Positions 53,501 through 61,793 of a stretch of 64,000 nt of DNA are shown here, piece after piece. Each line of letters begins with the position of its first letter. Positions within the stretch are counted from its first letter, which is position 1. Made by a program: the position numbers and the translations under genes. A model generated the notes under the pieces. That model did no database searches and was not told where the DNA came from. It saw only the letters and a program-made list of their open reading frames with translations. The stretch is from an uncultured Verrucomicrobiales bacterium. Its GTDB lineage: Bacteria; Verrucomicrobiota; Verrucomicrobiia; Verrucomicrobiales; Akkermansiaceae. The stretch covers positions 62,001 through 126,000 of the forward strand of contig CALCHQ010000032.1 in the NCBI GenBank assembly GCA_937901085.1, in the 5' to 3' direction.

Positions 53501-54947
53501 ACGCTATCCCTTCCCCATGGAAATGGGTAACCGCATGGATACCAAGTGGGTTTCCATCACCGATGAAAAGGGCGTCGGCCTGGTCATTGCCGCCGAACCG
53601 CACGAGAACTTCAACTTCTCGGCCCTGCCCTACACCGCCCGTGATATCTTCGAAGCCTCTCACCCGGAAGAAGTGAAGCGCGCCGGTGCTACCGTCGTGA
53701 GCGTGGATGCCTTCACCCTGGGTCTGGGTGGTGCCGCCTGCGGCCCGCTCCCCATGGACCGCGACATCCCGCTCTCCGGGCCCACCACCTTCGTATTCTC
53801 GCTGCGCCCGCTGTTGCAGGGCGAGAACCCGGCCGACATCGGCCGCAAGATGCTGCCGCTGACGGGTGCCGTCACCCTCTCGCGCGACAGCGTAGGCTAT
53901 GTGCATGCCACCTGCGGCTCCCGCAATGCCGACATCCAGATTACCCTGCCGGATGGCTCCAAGATGAACTACACCGAACCCTTCCTGCAGCGTGAGGACG
54001 GCATCATCCGCGCCACCGCCACCAGCGAAGGCTGCATGCGCGCCGTGAGCGTCTTCCAGAGCCTGCCGGCCTGGAAACCCGACAATGTGATGCGCGTCAC
54101 CTCCTGCTCCAGCTATGCAGGCAGCAGCAATTCCCCCTGGAACCTCATCGACGGTCGCCGCGATACCTTCTGGCACTCCGAGTGGCGCACCACCCCCATG
54201 CCGCCGTATCCGCATGAAATCGTCATCGATATGGGTGCCATGTCCGAACTCCGCGGCTTTGCCTTCACCCCGCGCCAGGGTCGTTCCTCCTCCCGCGCTG
54301 GTAAGATTGACATCTACCTCTCCAACGATGGCAAAACCTGGAGCAATACCCCGGATACCAGCATCCAGATGATTGATGAGGACAGCGAGCAGCGCGTGAT
54401 GCTCAAGGAAGCTGTGGCAACCAAGTTCTTCAAGCTCGTCTTCCGCACACCGCTCGCTGGCAATGACCCCTACGCCGCCTTGGCTGAGGTATCCCCCATC
54501 ATCACCCGCGTGGTGGGCGAATATCCGCCCCACGCCTTCTTCTCGGTGGCCTACGTCAGCTCTGACCTGCCCGAAGGCGGCCCTGCCCGCAACGTGCTGG
54601 ACGGCAACCCCGATACCTACTGGCATACACTCAAGGGTGTCACGCTGGCCAGCTACCCGCACGAAATCCGCCTCAACATGGGTGGAGAGCGCACGGTGAA
54701 GGGCATCGTCTTCCAGAGCGCCAAGCTGAAGGAAGCCCGCGTGAAGGATTACGAAGTCTATGTGAGCAAGGACGGCAAGAGCTGGGGTGAACCCGTCGCC
54801 CGCGGCACCATGGCCGATACCGCTGAAAAGCAGGAGGCGCTGTTCTTCACCGCCGCCACCGGCAAGTACATCCGCTTCGTGGCTCTTTCCTCTCACGATG
54901 GTAGCGACTCTGCCGCCGTGGCCGAACTCAACATCATCTCGGAATAA
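50544..54947 (+). CDS. GH2 beta-galactosidase with two C-terminal discoidin/CBM32-like domains
   Basis: The 1467-residue exported glycosidase has a signal peptide (NLLKSMTAVIAMTGALAMGQ). GH2 sugar-binding, Ig-like and TIM-barrel domains follow, as in LacZ: LNGNWKFRWSPSPE, VPSNWQMRGYGTPIY, acid/base E499 in WSYGNEAGPG, nucleophile E560 in YISEYAHILCNSMGN, and a beta-galactosidase small-chain domain to about residue 1110. Two discoidin-like modules follow (about 1182-1325 and 1337-1467; WNLIDGRRDTFWHS and NVLDGNPDTYWHT). Galactose release from host glycans such as mucin is inferred from the lineage. It is single, with its own promoter and terminator. Confidence 0.92.
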   Translation: MNLLKSMTAVIAMTGALAMGQNAYTPHPDWENPQNLSQGREEARAFYVPFANRDEALKGHRKDSSLVLSLNGNWKFRWSPSPETRPLDFYKPETDISNWAEIDVPSNWQMRGYGTPIYSNQRYTFVRDWPRVMTKPRNKDEERYTTPATEPNAVGSYRRDVELPGDWNGREVFIRFDGVDSFFYLWVNGHKVGFSKDSRTAAVFDITPYVQPGRNVIAAEVYRYSDGSYLECQDMWRLSGIFRDVYLYTTPKVQIRDFFVHTDFDGAPGKKDYSSSKLSIEVNVDNRSTATGSTTVQGELIDAAGKTVATMSSTPLSISPGAEVQTTLAATIANPALWSAEKPNLYRLLLTLKNEQGEITETLSRKIGFRDVQLVDGRFLVNGMPVKLKGVNRHESQHANGHAVTEEECYQELLIMKRGNINHIRNSHYPQVDRFYEMCDELGIYVCDEANIESHGYYYGELSLSHPAEWKAQHVWRNKNMVEQSKNHPCVVIWSYGNEAGPGDNFAAVRDWIKSRDASRLTQYERNNDLADLCSNQYPSVNWTRNIAGTKLQKPWYISEYAHILCNSMGNLADYWEAIDSSDSIIGGGIWEWIHQSYDQVVTLPNGQKVTRQAYGGDHGEYPHDGIFCIKGVIYSDRTVTPLYDEIRKVQQNASFSMGELTSEGLVINIRNKHLFTDLDEYDGSWVLCEEGSKPVLQGSFAPSAAPLTTQKLVLPLSAEQLLSLKKDRRYHLTVNLQLKQKTEWADKGYVIATEQLSLPEEMTGYDARNNLVQLTEAKVDVRNQSGQMLVIGPNFSLCVDKVTGGLKNYIVNGRQLLGEKATVHLNAFRAPVANDKWAMNQWLNNGLGNLTHSATPLLVERLDHGVVRISCDVTSQGTRKENLNSGEYDQGTYKVKDLGPITEKDFKFTTQLVYTILPNGYVSVQAGIIPSMNKVVLPKLGFTLSMPERYSNVRWYGRGPGENYTDRKAGSHMGIWNNTVEGMVERYPFPMEMGNRMDTKWVSITDEKGVGLVIAAEPHENFNFSALPYTARDIFEASHPEEVKRAGATVVSVDAFTLGLGGAACGPLPMDRDIPLSGPTTFVFSLRPLLQGENPADIGRKMLPLTGAVTLSRDSVGYVHATCGSRNADIQITLPDGSKMNYTEPFLQREDGIIRATATSEGCMRAVSVFQSLPAWKPDNVMRVTSCSSYAGSSNSPWNLIDGRRDTFWHSEWRTTPMPPYPHEIVIDMGAMSELRGFAFTPRQGRSSSRAGKIDIYLSNDGKTWSNTPDTSIQMIDEDSEQRVMLKEAVATKFFKLVFRTPLAGNDPYAALAEVSPIITRVVGEYPPHAFFSVAYVSSDLPEGGPARNVLDGNPDTYWHTLKGVTLASYPHEIRLNMGGERTVKGIVFQSAKLKEARVKDYEVYVSKDGKSWGEPVARGTMADTAEKQEALFFTAATGKYIRFVALSSHDGSDSAAVAELNIISE

Positions 54948-54976
54948 GAGTTGAGCCGGGCACAGCACCCGCTTCC

Positions 54977-55008
54977 GCACCTGCCCGCTTCCGGGCAGGT
55001 GCTTTTTT
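54977..55008 (+). terminator. Rho-independent terminator
   Basis: GCACCTGCCCG, CTTC loop, CGGGCAGGTGC, then six T, 30 nt after the beta-galactosidase stop. Confidence 0.92.
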
Positions 55009-55032
55009 ATGGAGGGGTGACGATAATAATGC

Positions 55033-55061
55033 TTCACCTGCCGCCGAAAAACAGCTATAAA
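55033..55061 (+). promoter_or_regulatory. promoter of the TPM-like protein gene
   Basis: TTCACC (weak), 17 nt, TATAAA, ending 7 nt before ATG 55069. Confidence 0.45.
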
Positions 55062-55068
55062 GAATGCC

Positions 55069-56856
55069 ATGCCGATTTGCCCCCAATGTTCTGCCACCAT
55101 TCATGCCGGCGCCGAAGACCAGTGCCCGGCCTGTGGCTACAACATTACGCAGGCAGATGAGATTTTCGGTGAGGGGCAGGTTGAATTCACCCGCATTGTC
55201 GATGCCGCCGGCGCGCTGACCCACCAGGAACGCCTGGAACTGATGCACACGCTGGAGCAGCTGGAACGACGCATCCGCCCGGCTGCACTCTGCATCTACA
55301 TCACCGATGTCGGGCAGGTGCAGAAACTGCGTACTCACGCGCATTGGATTCTCAACCACGCCCGCATCCACCACCCCTCTTTCGGCAAGCGAGAACTGCA
55401 CAAGGCCATCGAAGATGCTGCCCTGCTGGAACGCCGCCCCGGCGAACAACGCCCCCAGGAAACCCACCAGGGATGGCTGAGCCGCGCCTGGCAGGCCGTC
55501 CGGGATTACGTCATGGATGCCCTGCACCCGCTTCCCCCGCCCGTCAAACATGAATGGATGCTGATTCTGGTCATGGATGTGCAGCTGGAAATGGCCTGTT
55601 TCTCCTGGGGCTACAAACTCGACCCCTACATCGACCCCGACCGCATCAACACCTGCATCAAGTGCGCGCGCCTGCAATTCCGCGAGCGCGCCATGGTCAA
55701 CGGCCTCAAGCGCGTCATGCGCGCTGCCACCAGCCGCATAGCCTCCAGCGCACGCCGCGTGAACCGCCGCCTGCGCCGGACGCAGAAACTGGGTGGTCTC
55801 CTGCTGGCAGCCCTGGGCTTGCCGGCCAGTCTGCCGGCCGAAGCCCAGGAAACGCCCCCTCCTTCCCCGGCCGACATGCCGCACTGGAGGGCAGAAGACT
55901 ACCGGCACCTCATGGCTGGTGAGCTGGTCACCGGCTATGTCTCGCTTTTCCCGGCCAAACCTACCCCGGAGGAAATCAAGGCCGAAGAAGAACGCCAGAA
56001 GCAACTGCGCCGCGAACAACGCGAGCTGCGCCGCCAGCAGGCCCGCCAGAATATCCCGCGAACCCGCCCGCCCGAACAGCCAGAAGAAAGCGACACCCGC
56101 ATACTGGGCCGCTACTTTGAGCTGTACACCCGCCCCTCCCGGCAGGCTCACCTCAACGACCCGCAGGGGTTGCTCACCACCGTCGAACGCGAAGATGTGG
56201 ACCACGTGCTGCGGAACCTCAATGCCAATGCCAGCTTCCGCATCTACGTCTCCGTGTTCAAAGGCGGGCAGGACATCCCCAGCGAGCTGGCGGTGGACAT
56301 GCTGGTGACTGCTACCGCACAGCCCTGCGAATACGCAGTCCTCATGCGCTACCCCACAGGCAACCCGGCTGCCATCGAACTGGGTTATCAGGAAATCAAG
56401 CCCAGCGATGCCCAGCGCCATGAATGGCTGCAGAAGGTACGCGCCGCTGCTGCCGATGGCAGCGCAGAAGGACTCATGGAAGCCCTGCGCTGCATCAGCG
56501 CCATCATCACCCCGCTTGCCGGTGACTTCACCCCCATCGCTGTCACCACAGGCGGCAAAGCCCCGCTCATCGGCATTGATTTCAAGGACAACCAGAAAGA
56601 GAAGAAACGTACCATCCGCGACCGCATCGAAGAACTCCTCCAGGACCAGGCGCTCATCAAATCCATCCTGTACCCGCTGGGCGTTCTGATAAGCCTCGGT
56701 CTGCTCTGGCTGCTGCTCGAATGGCTGCGAAGCTCCTCCCGCCTGGAAACGAGTGAATCCGACATCCGCCTTTCCTCCCCCTACGGCGCGGGCGTGAGCC
56801 GCTATGTCCGTTACCTGGAAGGCACAGAGGCCGAAAAAGAAAAACGCATCTTCTGA
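55069..56856 (+). CDS. zinc-ribbon protein with two TPM-like domains
   Basis: A 595-residue composite. Residues 1-25 form a zinc ribbon (CPQC, CPAC). Residues about 38-180 read as a TPM/YgcG-like domain (RIVDAAGALTHQERLELMHT, ILNHARIHHPS). At 235-262 a basic patch, a hydrophobic run and LPAEAQE look just like a signal peptide, but internal. A charged Arg/Gln-rich helix (about 305-335) and a second TPM-like domain (about 345-480) follow, then a membrane segment near 535-560. TPM domains occur in photosystem repair phosphatases and in bacterial membrane proteins of unclear role. Two fused ancestral genes are inferred. Confidence 0.6.
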   Translation: MPICPQCSATIHAGAEDQCPACGYNITQADEIFGEGQVEFTRIVDAAGALTHQERLELMHTLEQLERRIRPAALCIYITDVGQVQKLRTHAHWILNHARIHHPSFGKRELHKAIEDAALLERRPGEQRPQETHQGWLSRAWQAVRDYVMDALHPLPPPVKHEWMLILVMDVQLEMACFSWGYKLDPYIDPDRINTCIKCARLQFRERAMVNGLKRVMRAATSRIASSARRVNRRLRRTQKLGGLLLAALGLPASLPAEAQETPPPSPADMPHWRAEDYRHLMAGELVTGYVSLFPAKPTPEEIKAEEERQKQLRREQRELRRQQARQNIPRTRPPEQPEESDTRILGRYFELYTRPSRQAHLNDPQGLLTTVEREDVDHVLRNLNANASFRIYVSVFKGGQDIPSELAVDMLVTATAQPCEYAVLMRYPTGNPAAIELGYQEIKPSDAQRHEWLQKVRAAAADGSAEGLMEALRCISAIITPLAGDFTPIAVTTGGKAPLIGIDFKDNQKEKKRTIRDRIEELLQDQALIKSILYPLGVLISLGLLWLLLEWLRSSSRLETSESDIRLSSPYGAGVSRYVRYLEGTEAEKEKRIF

Positions 56857-56898
56857 TTTTGCAGGACAAAAAAACCGGGGGTGGCAGGTTGTTTTTGA

Positions 56899-56927
56899 TT
56901 GATTTTGCCCCCTTGCAGGTGTAGTAT
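56899..56927 (+). promoter_or_regulatory. promoter of the pyruvate:ferredoxin oxidoreductase gene
   Basis: TTGATT, 17 nt, TAGTAT, followed by a leader of about 70 nt that contains GGGGG-TATTGT-CCCCC (56958-56973). Confidence 0.55.
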
Positions 56928-57005
56928 ATGGCTCGTGGAAGCAGAATTTCACGACATGGGGGTATTGTCCCCCCGTAGCAACACCTTTCCCAACATTGTT
57001 ATAAC

Positions 57006-60000
57006 ATGAACACAACATACAGCACTATTGACGCGAATGAGGCCGTAGCCTCCGTAGCGTACCGTTGCTCTGAAGTGGCCGCCATCTACCCCATCACCCC
57101 GTCCTCCCCGATGGGTGAATCGGCAGAAGCCTGGACCGCCGTAGACCGCAAGAACCTCTGGGGCACGGTTCCCAGCATTGTCGAGATGGAATCCGAGGCT
57201 GGTGCAGCCGGTGCAGTCCACGGAGCCTTGCAGACCGGTTCCATGGCCACCACCTTCACGGCCTCCCAGGGTCTGCTGCTCATGATTCCCAACATGTTCA
57301 AGATTGCCGGTGAGCTGACTCCCTGCGTCTTCCACATTGCCGCCCGCGCCCTTGCCGCCCAGGGTCTTTCCATCTTCGGTGACCACAGCGACGTGATGAG
57401 CGCCCGCTCCACCGGTTTTGCCATGCTCTGTGGCGCCTCCACCCAGGAAGCCCCGGATATGGCCGCCATTGCCCACGCCGCCACGCTGGAAAGCCGCGTC
57501 CCCTTCATCAACTTCTTCGACGGCTTCCGCACCTCTCACGAAGTAGGCAAGATTGCCGACATCTCCGACGAGCAGCTGCGCGGCATGATTGACCAGGAGC
57601 TGGTGGATGCCTTCCACGCCCGCGCCCTCACCCCTGATGCCCCGGTCATCCGCGGCACAGCCCAGAACCCCGACGTCTACTTCCAGGGGCGCGAAACCGT
57701 CAATAAGTTCTACAACGCCGTTCCCGGCATTGTGAAGAAGGCCATGAAGAAATTCGGCGAGCTCACCGGCCGCTGCTACGATGTGGTGGAATACATCGGC
57801 AGCCCGGAGGCGACCCGCGTCATCGTCATCATGGGTTCCGGCGCTGAAGCCTGTCTGGAAACCGTGCAGGCTCTCAGCGAGGACATCGGCGTGCTGAAGG
57901 TGCGTCTGTACCGTCCGTTCCCGGCAGAGGACGTGATTGCCGCCCTGCCCAGGACCGTGAAGAAGATTGCCGTGCTTGACCGCACCAAGGAACCCGGCAG
58001 CCTGGGCGAACCCCTGCTGCAGGATGTGGTGCAGGCTCTCTCCGACGCCTCTGTCAAGGGTACGCTTCCCTTCGCCATGCCCATCGTTGTGGGTGGCCGC
58101 TACGGTCTGGGTTCCAAGGAATTCACCCCCGCCATGGTGAAGGGTGTGTTCGACGAACTCAAGAAGGATGCCCCCATGACCGGCTTTGCCGTGGGTATTG
58201 AGGACGACGTGACCGGCCTCTCCATTGCCTACGACCCCGGCTTCACCACCGAAGCCGACACCGTGACCCGCTGCATGTTCTATGGTCTGGGATCCGACGG
58301 CACCGTGGGCGCCAACAAGGACGCCATCAAGATTATCGGCAAGCACACCAACCTCTATGTGCAGGGCTACTTCGTGTACGACTCCAAGAAGTCCGGCTCC
58401 TCCACGGTGTCCCACCTGCGTTTCGGCACCACGCCGATTCACAGCACCTACCTCATCACCAGCGCCAACTTCATTGCGCTGCACCAGCCCAGCCTGCTCA
58501 ACACCTTCGACTTCCTGAAGAACGCCGCCCCCGGCGCCACCTTCCTCATCAACACCCCGGTGGCTGCTGACAAGGTGTGGGACAGCCTGCCTGCCCGCAT
58601 GCAGCAGCAGATTATCGACAAGAACATCAAGGTCTACTGCATCGACGCCTTCAAGGTAGCCAAGGCTACCGGCATGGGCGGCCGCATCAACATGATTATG
58701 CAGACCTGCTTCTTCCACCTCTCCGGCGTGATTCCCTCTGATGAAGCTATCGGCTACATCAAAGAGGCCATCAAGAAGACCTACGGCAAGAAGGGCGACG
58801 AAGTGGTCGCCAAGAACATCCAGGCTGTAGATGCCTCCCTGGCCAACCTGTACGAGGTGCCCGTGGGCACCAGCATCACCGGTCACGAACTACCCCCCGC
58901 CCTGGCTCCCGGCGCCCCCGCCTTTGTGCGCGACGTGCTTGGCAAGATTGTCATCGGCGAAGGCGACAGCGTGAAGGTTTCTGAAATGCCGGTGGACGGC
59001 ACCTTCCCCAGCGGTACCACCCAGTACGAGAAGCGCAATCTCGCCCTCGAAATCCCGGTGTGGACCCCGGAAAAGACAGAAACCAGCAAGGCCTGTATCC
59101 AGTGCGGCAAGTGCACCACCGTGTGCCCCCACGCTGCTCTGCGTGCCAAGATGGTGGACCCCGCCGATATGGAAGGCGCACCAGAAACCTTCAAGAGCGC
59201 CGATGCCAGCAAGATGCACAAGAACTGGCAGGGCAAGAAGTTCGTTATCCAGGTATCTGCCGCTGACTGCACAGGCTGCACACTCTGCACCCGCGTATGC
59301 CCCACGAACTCGCTGACCATGACCCCGGCAGCCGAAGCTCTGGAACCCGAAACCAACAACTGGAACTTCTTCGAGAAGCTGCCTGACCCCGACCGCACCC
59401 TGGTGAACCCCGGCCAGGTGAAGGACCAGCAGTTCCTGCGCCCGCTCTTCGAATTCAGCGGTGCCTGCGCCGGTTGCGGTGAGACCCCCTACATCAAGGC
59501 CCTTACCCAGCTGCTGGGCAACCGCCTGGTAGTAGCCAACGCCACGGGTTGCTCCTCCATCTACGGCGGCAACCTGCCCACCACTCCCTGGACACACGAT
59601 GCCGACGGCCGCGGCCCCGCCTGGGCCAACAGCCTCTTCGAGGACAACGCCCAGTTCGGCCTTGGCTTCCGCGTCTCCCTGGACAAGAAGCAGGAATACG
59701 CCCTGGAACTCCTCGAAGCCGCTGCCGGCAAGATTGGCACCGGGCTGGTGGAGGCCATCAAGGCCAACCCGCAGAAGACCGAGGCAGACGTAGTAGCCGC
59801 CCGCGAAACCGTGGCTGCCATCAAGGCTGCCTGCGGTGATGACCCTGAGCTGGCCGCCCTCAAGGCACAGGCCAACTACCTGGTGAGCAAGTCCGTGTGG
59901 ATTCTCGGCGGCGACGGCTGGGCATACGACATCGGCTACGGTGGTCTCGACCACATCCTGGCTTCCGGCCGCAATGTGAAGGTACTCGTCATGGACACCG

Positions 60001-60584
60001 AGGTGTACTCCAACACCGGTGGCCAGTGTTCCAAGGCTACCCCGCGCTCTGCTGTGGCCAAGTTTGCCACCCGCGGTAAGGACCAGGTGAAGAAGGACAT
60101 CGGCTACATGGCCATGACCTACGGCAACATCTATGTGGCCTCCATCTCCATGGGCTCCAACGATGAGCACGCCCTCAAGACCCTGGCTGAAGCCGAAGCC
60201 TACGATGGCCCCGCCCTCGTGATTGCGTACAGCCACTGCATCAACCACGGCATCAACATGGCACAGGGTCTTGACCGCCAGAAGGATGCTGTTGACTGCG
60301 GCCGCTGGCTGCTCTACAACTTCAACCCGGACAACATCAAGCAGGGCAAGAACCCGCTCACCATCAAGAGCAAGGCTCCCAAGATGTCCGTGCGCGACGC
60401 CCTCATCGGTGTGGACGGCAAGGGCGGCGAAAACCGCTTCAAGATGCTGGCCAAGACCAACAAGGCCAACTTCGAGAAGCTGCTCGCCCTGGAAGAGCAG
60501 GACATCGCCCGCCGCTGGCGCTTGTACCAGGCCCTGGCCGCCATTGATTACAGCGCCGAGGCCGAAACTGCCCCCGAGGCCTAA
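57006..60584 (+). CDS. nifJ: pyruvate:ferredoxin (flavodoxin) oxidoreductase
   Basis: A 1192-residue single-chain enzyme that converts pyruvate and CoA to acetyl-CoA, CO2 and reduced ferredoxin. Domain order is complete: the alpha-like domain from VASVAYRCSEVAAIYPITPS, a gamma-like domain (GRYGLGSKEF, GLGSDGTVGANKDAIK), a two-cluster ferredoxin domain (CIQCGKCTTVCP near 697 and CTGCTLCTRVCP near 755), and the ThDP domain with CAGCGETPYIKAL near 822, GGDGWAYDIGYGGLDHI near 970 and TEVYSNTGGQCSKATP. Length is normal. It gives an anaerobic route parallel to the PDH complex at 41.5 kb. Single gene with a long leader and strong terminator. Confidence 0.96.
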   Translation: MNTTYSTIDANEAVASVAYRCSEVAAIYPITPSSPMGESAEAWTAVDRKNLWGTVPSIVEMESEAGAAGAVHGALQTGSMATTFTASQGLLLMIPNMFKIAGELTPCVFHIAARALAAQGLSIFGDHSDVMSARSTGFAMLCGASTQEAPDMAAIAHAATLESRVPFINFFDGFRTSHEVGKIADISDEQLRGMIDQELVDAFHARALTPDAPVIRGTAQNPDVYFQGRETVNKFYNAVPGIVKKAMKKFGELTGRCYDVVEYIGSPEATRVIVIMGSGAEACLETVQALSEDIGVLKVRLYRPFPAEDVIAALPRTVKKIAVLDRTKEPGSLGEPLLQDVVQALSDASVKGTLPFAMPIVVGGRYGLGSKEFTPAMVKGVFDELKKDAPMTGFAVGIEDDVTGLSIAYDPGFTTEADTVTRCMFYGLGSDGTVGANKDAIKIIGKHTNLYVQGYFVYDSKKSGSSTVSHLRFGTTPIHSTYLITSANFIALHQPSLLNTFDFLKNAAPGATFLINTPVAADKVWDSLPARMQQQIIDKNIKVYCIDAFKVAKATGMGGRINMIMQTCFFHLSGVIPSDEAIGYIKEAIKKTYGKKGDEVVAKNIQAVDASLANLYEVPVGTSITGHELPPALAPGAPAFVRDVLGKIVIGEGDSVKVSEMPVDGTFPSGTTQYEKRNLALEIPVWTPEKTETSKACIQCGKCTTVCPHAALRAKMVDPADMEGAPETFKSADASKMHKNWQGKKFVIQVSAADCTGCTLCTRVCPTNSLTMTPAAEALEPETNNWNFFEKLPDPDRTLVNPGQVKDQQFLRPLFEFSGACAGCGETPYIKALTQLLGNRLVVANATGCSSIYGGNLPTTPWTHDADGRGPAWANSLFEDNAQFGLGFRVSLDKKQEYALELLEAAAGKIGTGLVEAIKANPQKTEADVVAARETVAAIKAACGDDPELAALKAQANYLVSKSVWILGGDGWAYDIGYGGLDHILASGRNVKVLVMDTEVYSNTGGQCSKATPRSAVAKFATRGKDQVKKDIGYMAMTYGNIYVASISMGSNDEHALKTLAEAEAYDGPALVIAYSHCINHGINMAQGLDRQKDAVDCGRWLLYNFNPDNIKQGKNPLTIKSKAPKMSVRDALIGVDGKGGENRFKMLAKTNKANFEKLLALEEQDIARRWRLYQALAAIDYSAEAETAPEA

Positions 60585-60607
60585 GCTCCGGCAGCCCCAT
60601 TAACTTC

Positions 60608-60638
60608 AACGGCGTGCGGTTCACCACCGCACGCCGTT
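60608..60638 (+). terminator. Rho-independent terminator
   Basis: AACGGCGTGCGGT, TCACC loop, ACCGCACGCCGTT, then CTTGTTG, 23 nt after the oxidoreductase stop. Confidence 0.85.
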
Positions 60639-60698
60639 CTTGTTGAGCCCCGCCGGGCCTCATCCGGCCTACTTTACTCAGCCCATCGTACTTTAGGC

Positions 60699-60726
60699 TT
60701 GCATCTTCCCCTGAAATGCGTACACT
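60699..60726 (+). promoter_or_regulatory. azlCD promoter
   Basis: TTGCAT, 16 nt, TACACT, ending 9 nt before GTG 60736. Confidence 0.5.
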
Positions 60727-60735
60727 CTGCGCCCC

Positions 60736-61422
60736 GTGAGCAGCCCCGCCAGACAAGCCTTCATCGACACCATACCCGTTCTGACAGGGTATCTGGCGCT
60801 GGGCTTCGGCTTCGGGATTATGCTGCAGGCGGCCGGGTTCCCGGTGTGGCTGGCGCCGGCGATGAGCATCACCATGTACGCCGGAGCCATGCAGTATGTG
60901 GCCGTGGGGCTGCTGAGCAGCGGGGCTTCCCTGCTCACCGTGGGGCTCACCACCATTCTGGTGAATGCCCGGCACCTGTTCTATGGCATTTCGCTGCTGG
61001 ATAAGTTCAAAAGCACCGGCAAGCGGACGCCCTACCTGATATTTGCACTCACCGATGAGACCTACTCCCTGCTGTGCCGGGATAACCCGGACGTACCTGC
61101 GGAGAAGAAAAAGACCTATTACTTCTGCATCTGCTTCTTCGACCACTGCTACTGGATTACCGGCTGCACTCTGGGCGCGGTGACCGGTTCCCTGGTATCC
61201 TTCAACAGCCAGGGCATTGATTTTGTACTCACCGCGCTCTTCATCACCATCCTCATCGAGCAATGGAACAGCAACAGCAAGCATTACCCGGCCATCATGG
61301 GAGCCGCCGTCACCGGGGTGAGTCTGGCCCTGTGCGGCAAGGAGAATTTCATGATTCCTGCCATGCTCATGATTCTGCTGCTGCTCTGCCTGCATAAGGA
61401 AAAGGAGGATTCCCATGGTTAA
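60736..61422 (+). CDS. azlC: AzlC-family branched-chain amino acid exporter subunit
   Basis: A 228-residue inner-membrane protein with the AzlC signature: AFIDTIPVLTGYLALGFGFG, YAGAMQYVAVGLL and TTILVNARHLFYGISLLDKF, then FALTDETYSLL. With AzlD it forms a permease (BrnFE/YgaZH type) thought to export branched-chain amino acids, methionine or analogues. The start GTG 60736 is supported by the promoter 9 nt before it. It overlaps azlD by 8 nt, as is common for this pair. Confidence 0.9.
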   Translation: MSSPARQAFIDTIPVLTGYLALGFGFGIMLQAAGFPVWLAPAMSITMYAGAMQYVAVGLLSSGASLLTVGLTTILVNARHLFYGISLLDKFKSTGKRTPYLIFALTDETYSLLCRDNPDVPAEKKKTYYFCICFFDHCYWITGCTLGAVTGSLVSFNSQGIDFVLTALFITILIEQWNSNSKHYPAIMGAAVTGVSLALCGKENFMIPAMLMILLLLCLHKEKEDSHG

Positions 61423-61741
61423 CGCCCACACCTTCTACGCCATTGCGGTCATGGCGCTCATCACCGCCCTGCTGCGCTTCCTGCCCTTCCTTATCTTCAA
61501 GGGCAAGGCCTCCACCCCGCCACTTGTTGAAAAACTGGGGCGGCTGCTGCCCAGCGCCGTCATCGCCATGCTGGTGGTCTATTGCCTGAAGGATGTGGAC
61601 TTCACCGCCTCTGCCAGCTACCTGCCTGCCCTCCTGGCAAGTCTGCTGACCGGGGTACTACACGCCTGGAAACGCAACACCCTGCTGAGCGTCACCAGCG
61701 GCACCGTATGTTATATGCTACTGGTTCAGCTTGTGTTCTGA
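61415..61741 (+). CDS. azlD: AzlD-family permease subunit
   Basis: The 108-residue hydrophobic protein has about four membrane segments and the AzlD pattern AVMALITALLRFLPFLIFKG, then LGRLLPSAVIAMLVVYCLKD. It is the obligate small partner of AzlC and overlaps its 3' end, implying translational coupling. Confidence 0.88.
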   Translation: MVNAHTFYAIAVMALITALLRFLPFLIFKGKASTPPLVEKLGRLLPSAVIAMLVVYCLKDVDFTASASYLPALLASLLTGVLHAWKRNTLLSVTSGTVCYMLLVQLVF

Positions 61742-61751
61742 GCGAATGCAG

Positions 61752-61780
61752 TTGACAAAGAGACAAGGCACCAGTACAAT
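61752..61780 (+). promoter_or_regulatory. cca promoter
   Basis: Consensus TTGACA, 17 nt, TACAAT. The -10 box ends 13 nt before ATG 61794 and lies downstream of the earlier in-frame ATG 61746, which settles the start. Confidence 0.75.
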
Positions 61781-61793
61781 AGCGCCAACGCCC

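Noticed and set aside
50502..55100. A very long open frame (about 1500 codons) on the minus strand opposite the beta-galactosidase
   Set aside because: It mirrors the third-position GC bias of the plus-strand gene, has no recognisable motif and conflicts with the clear GH2 protein.
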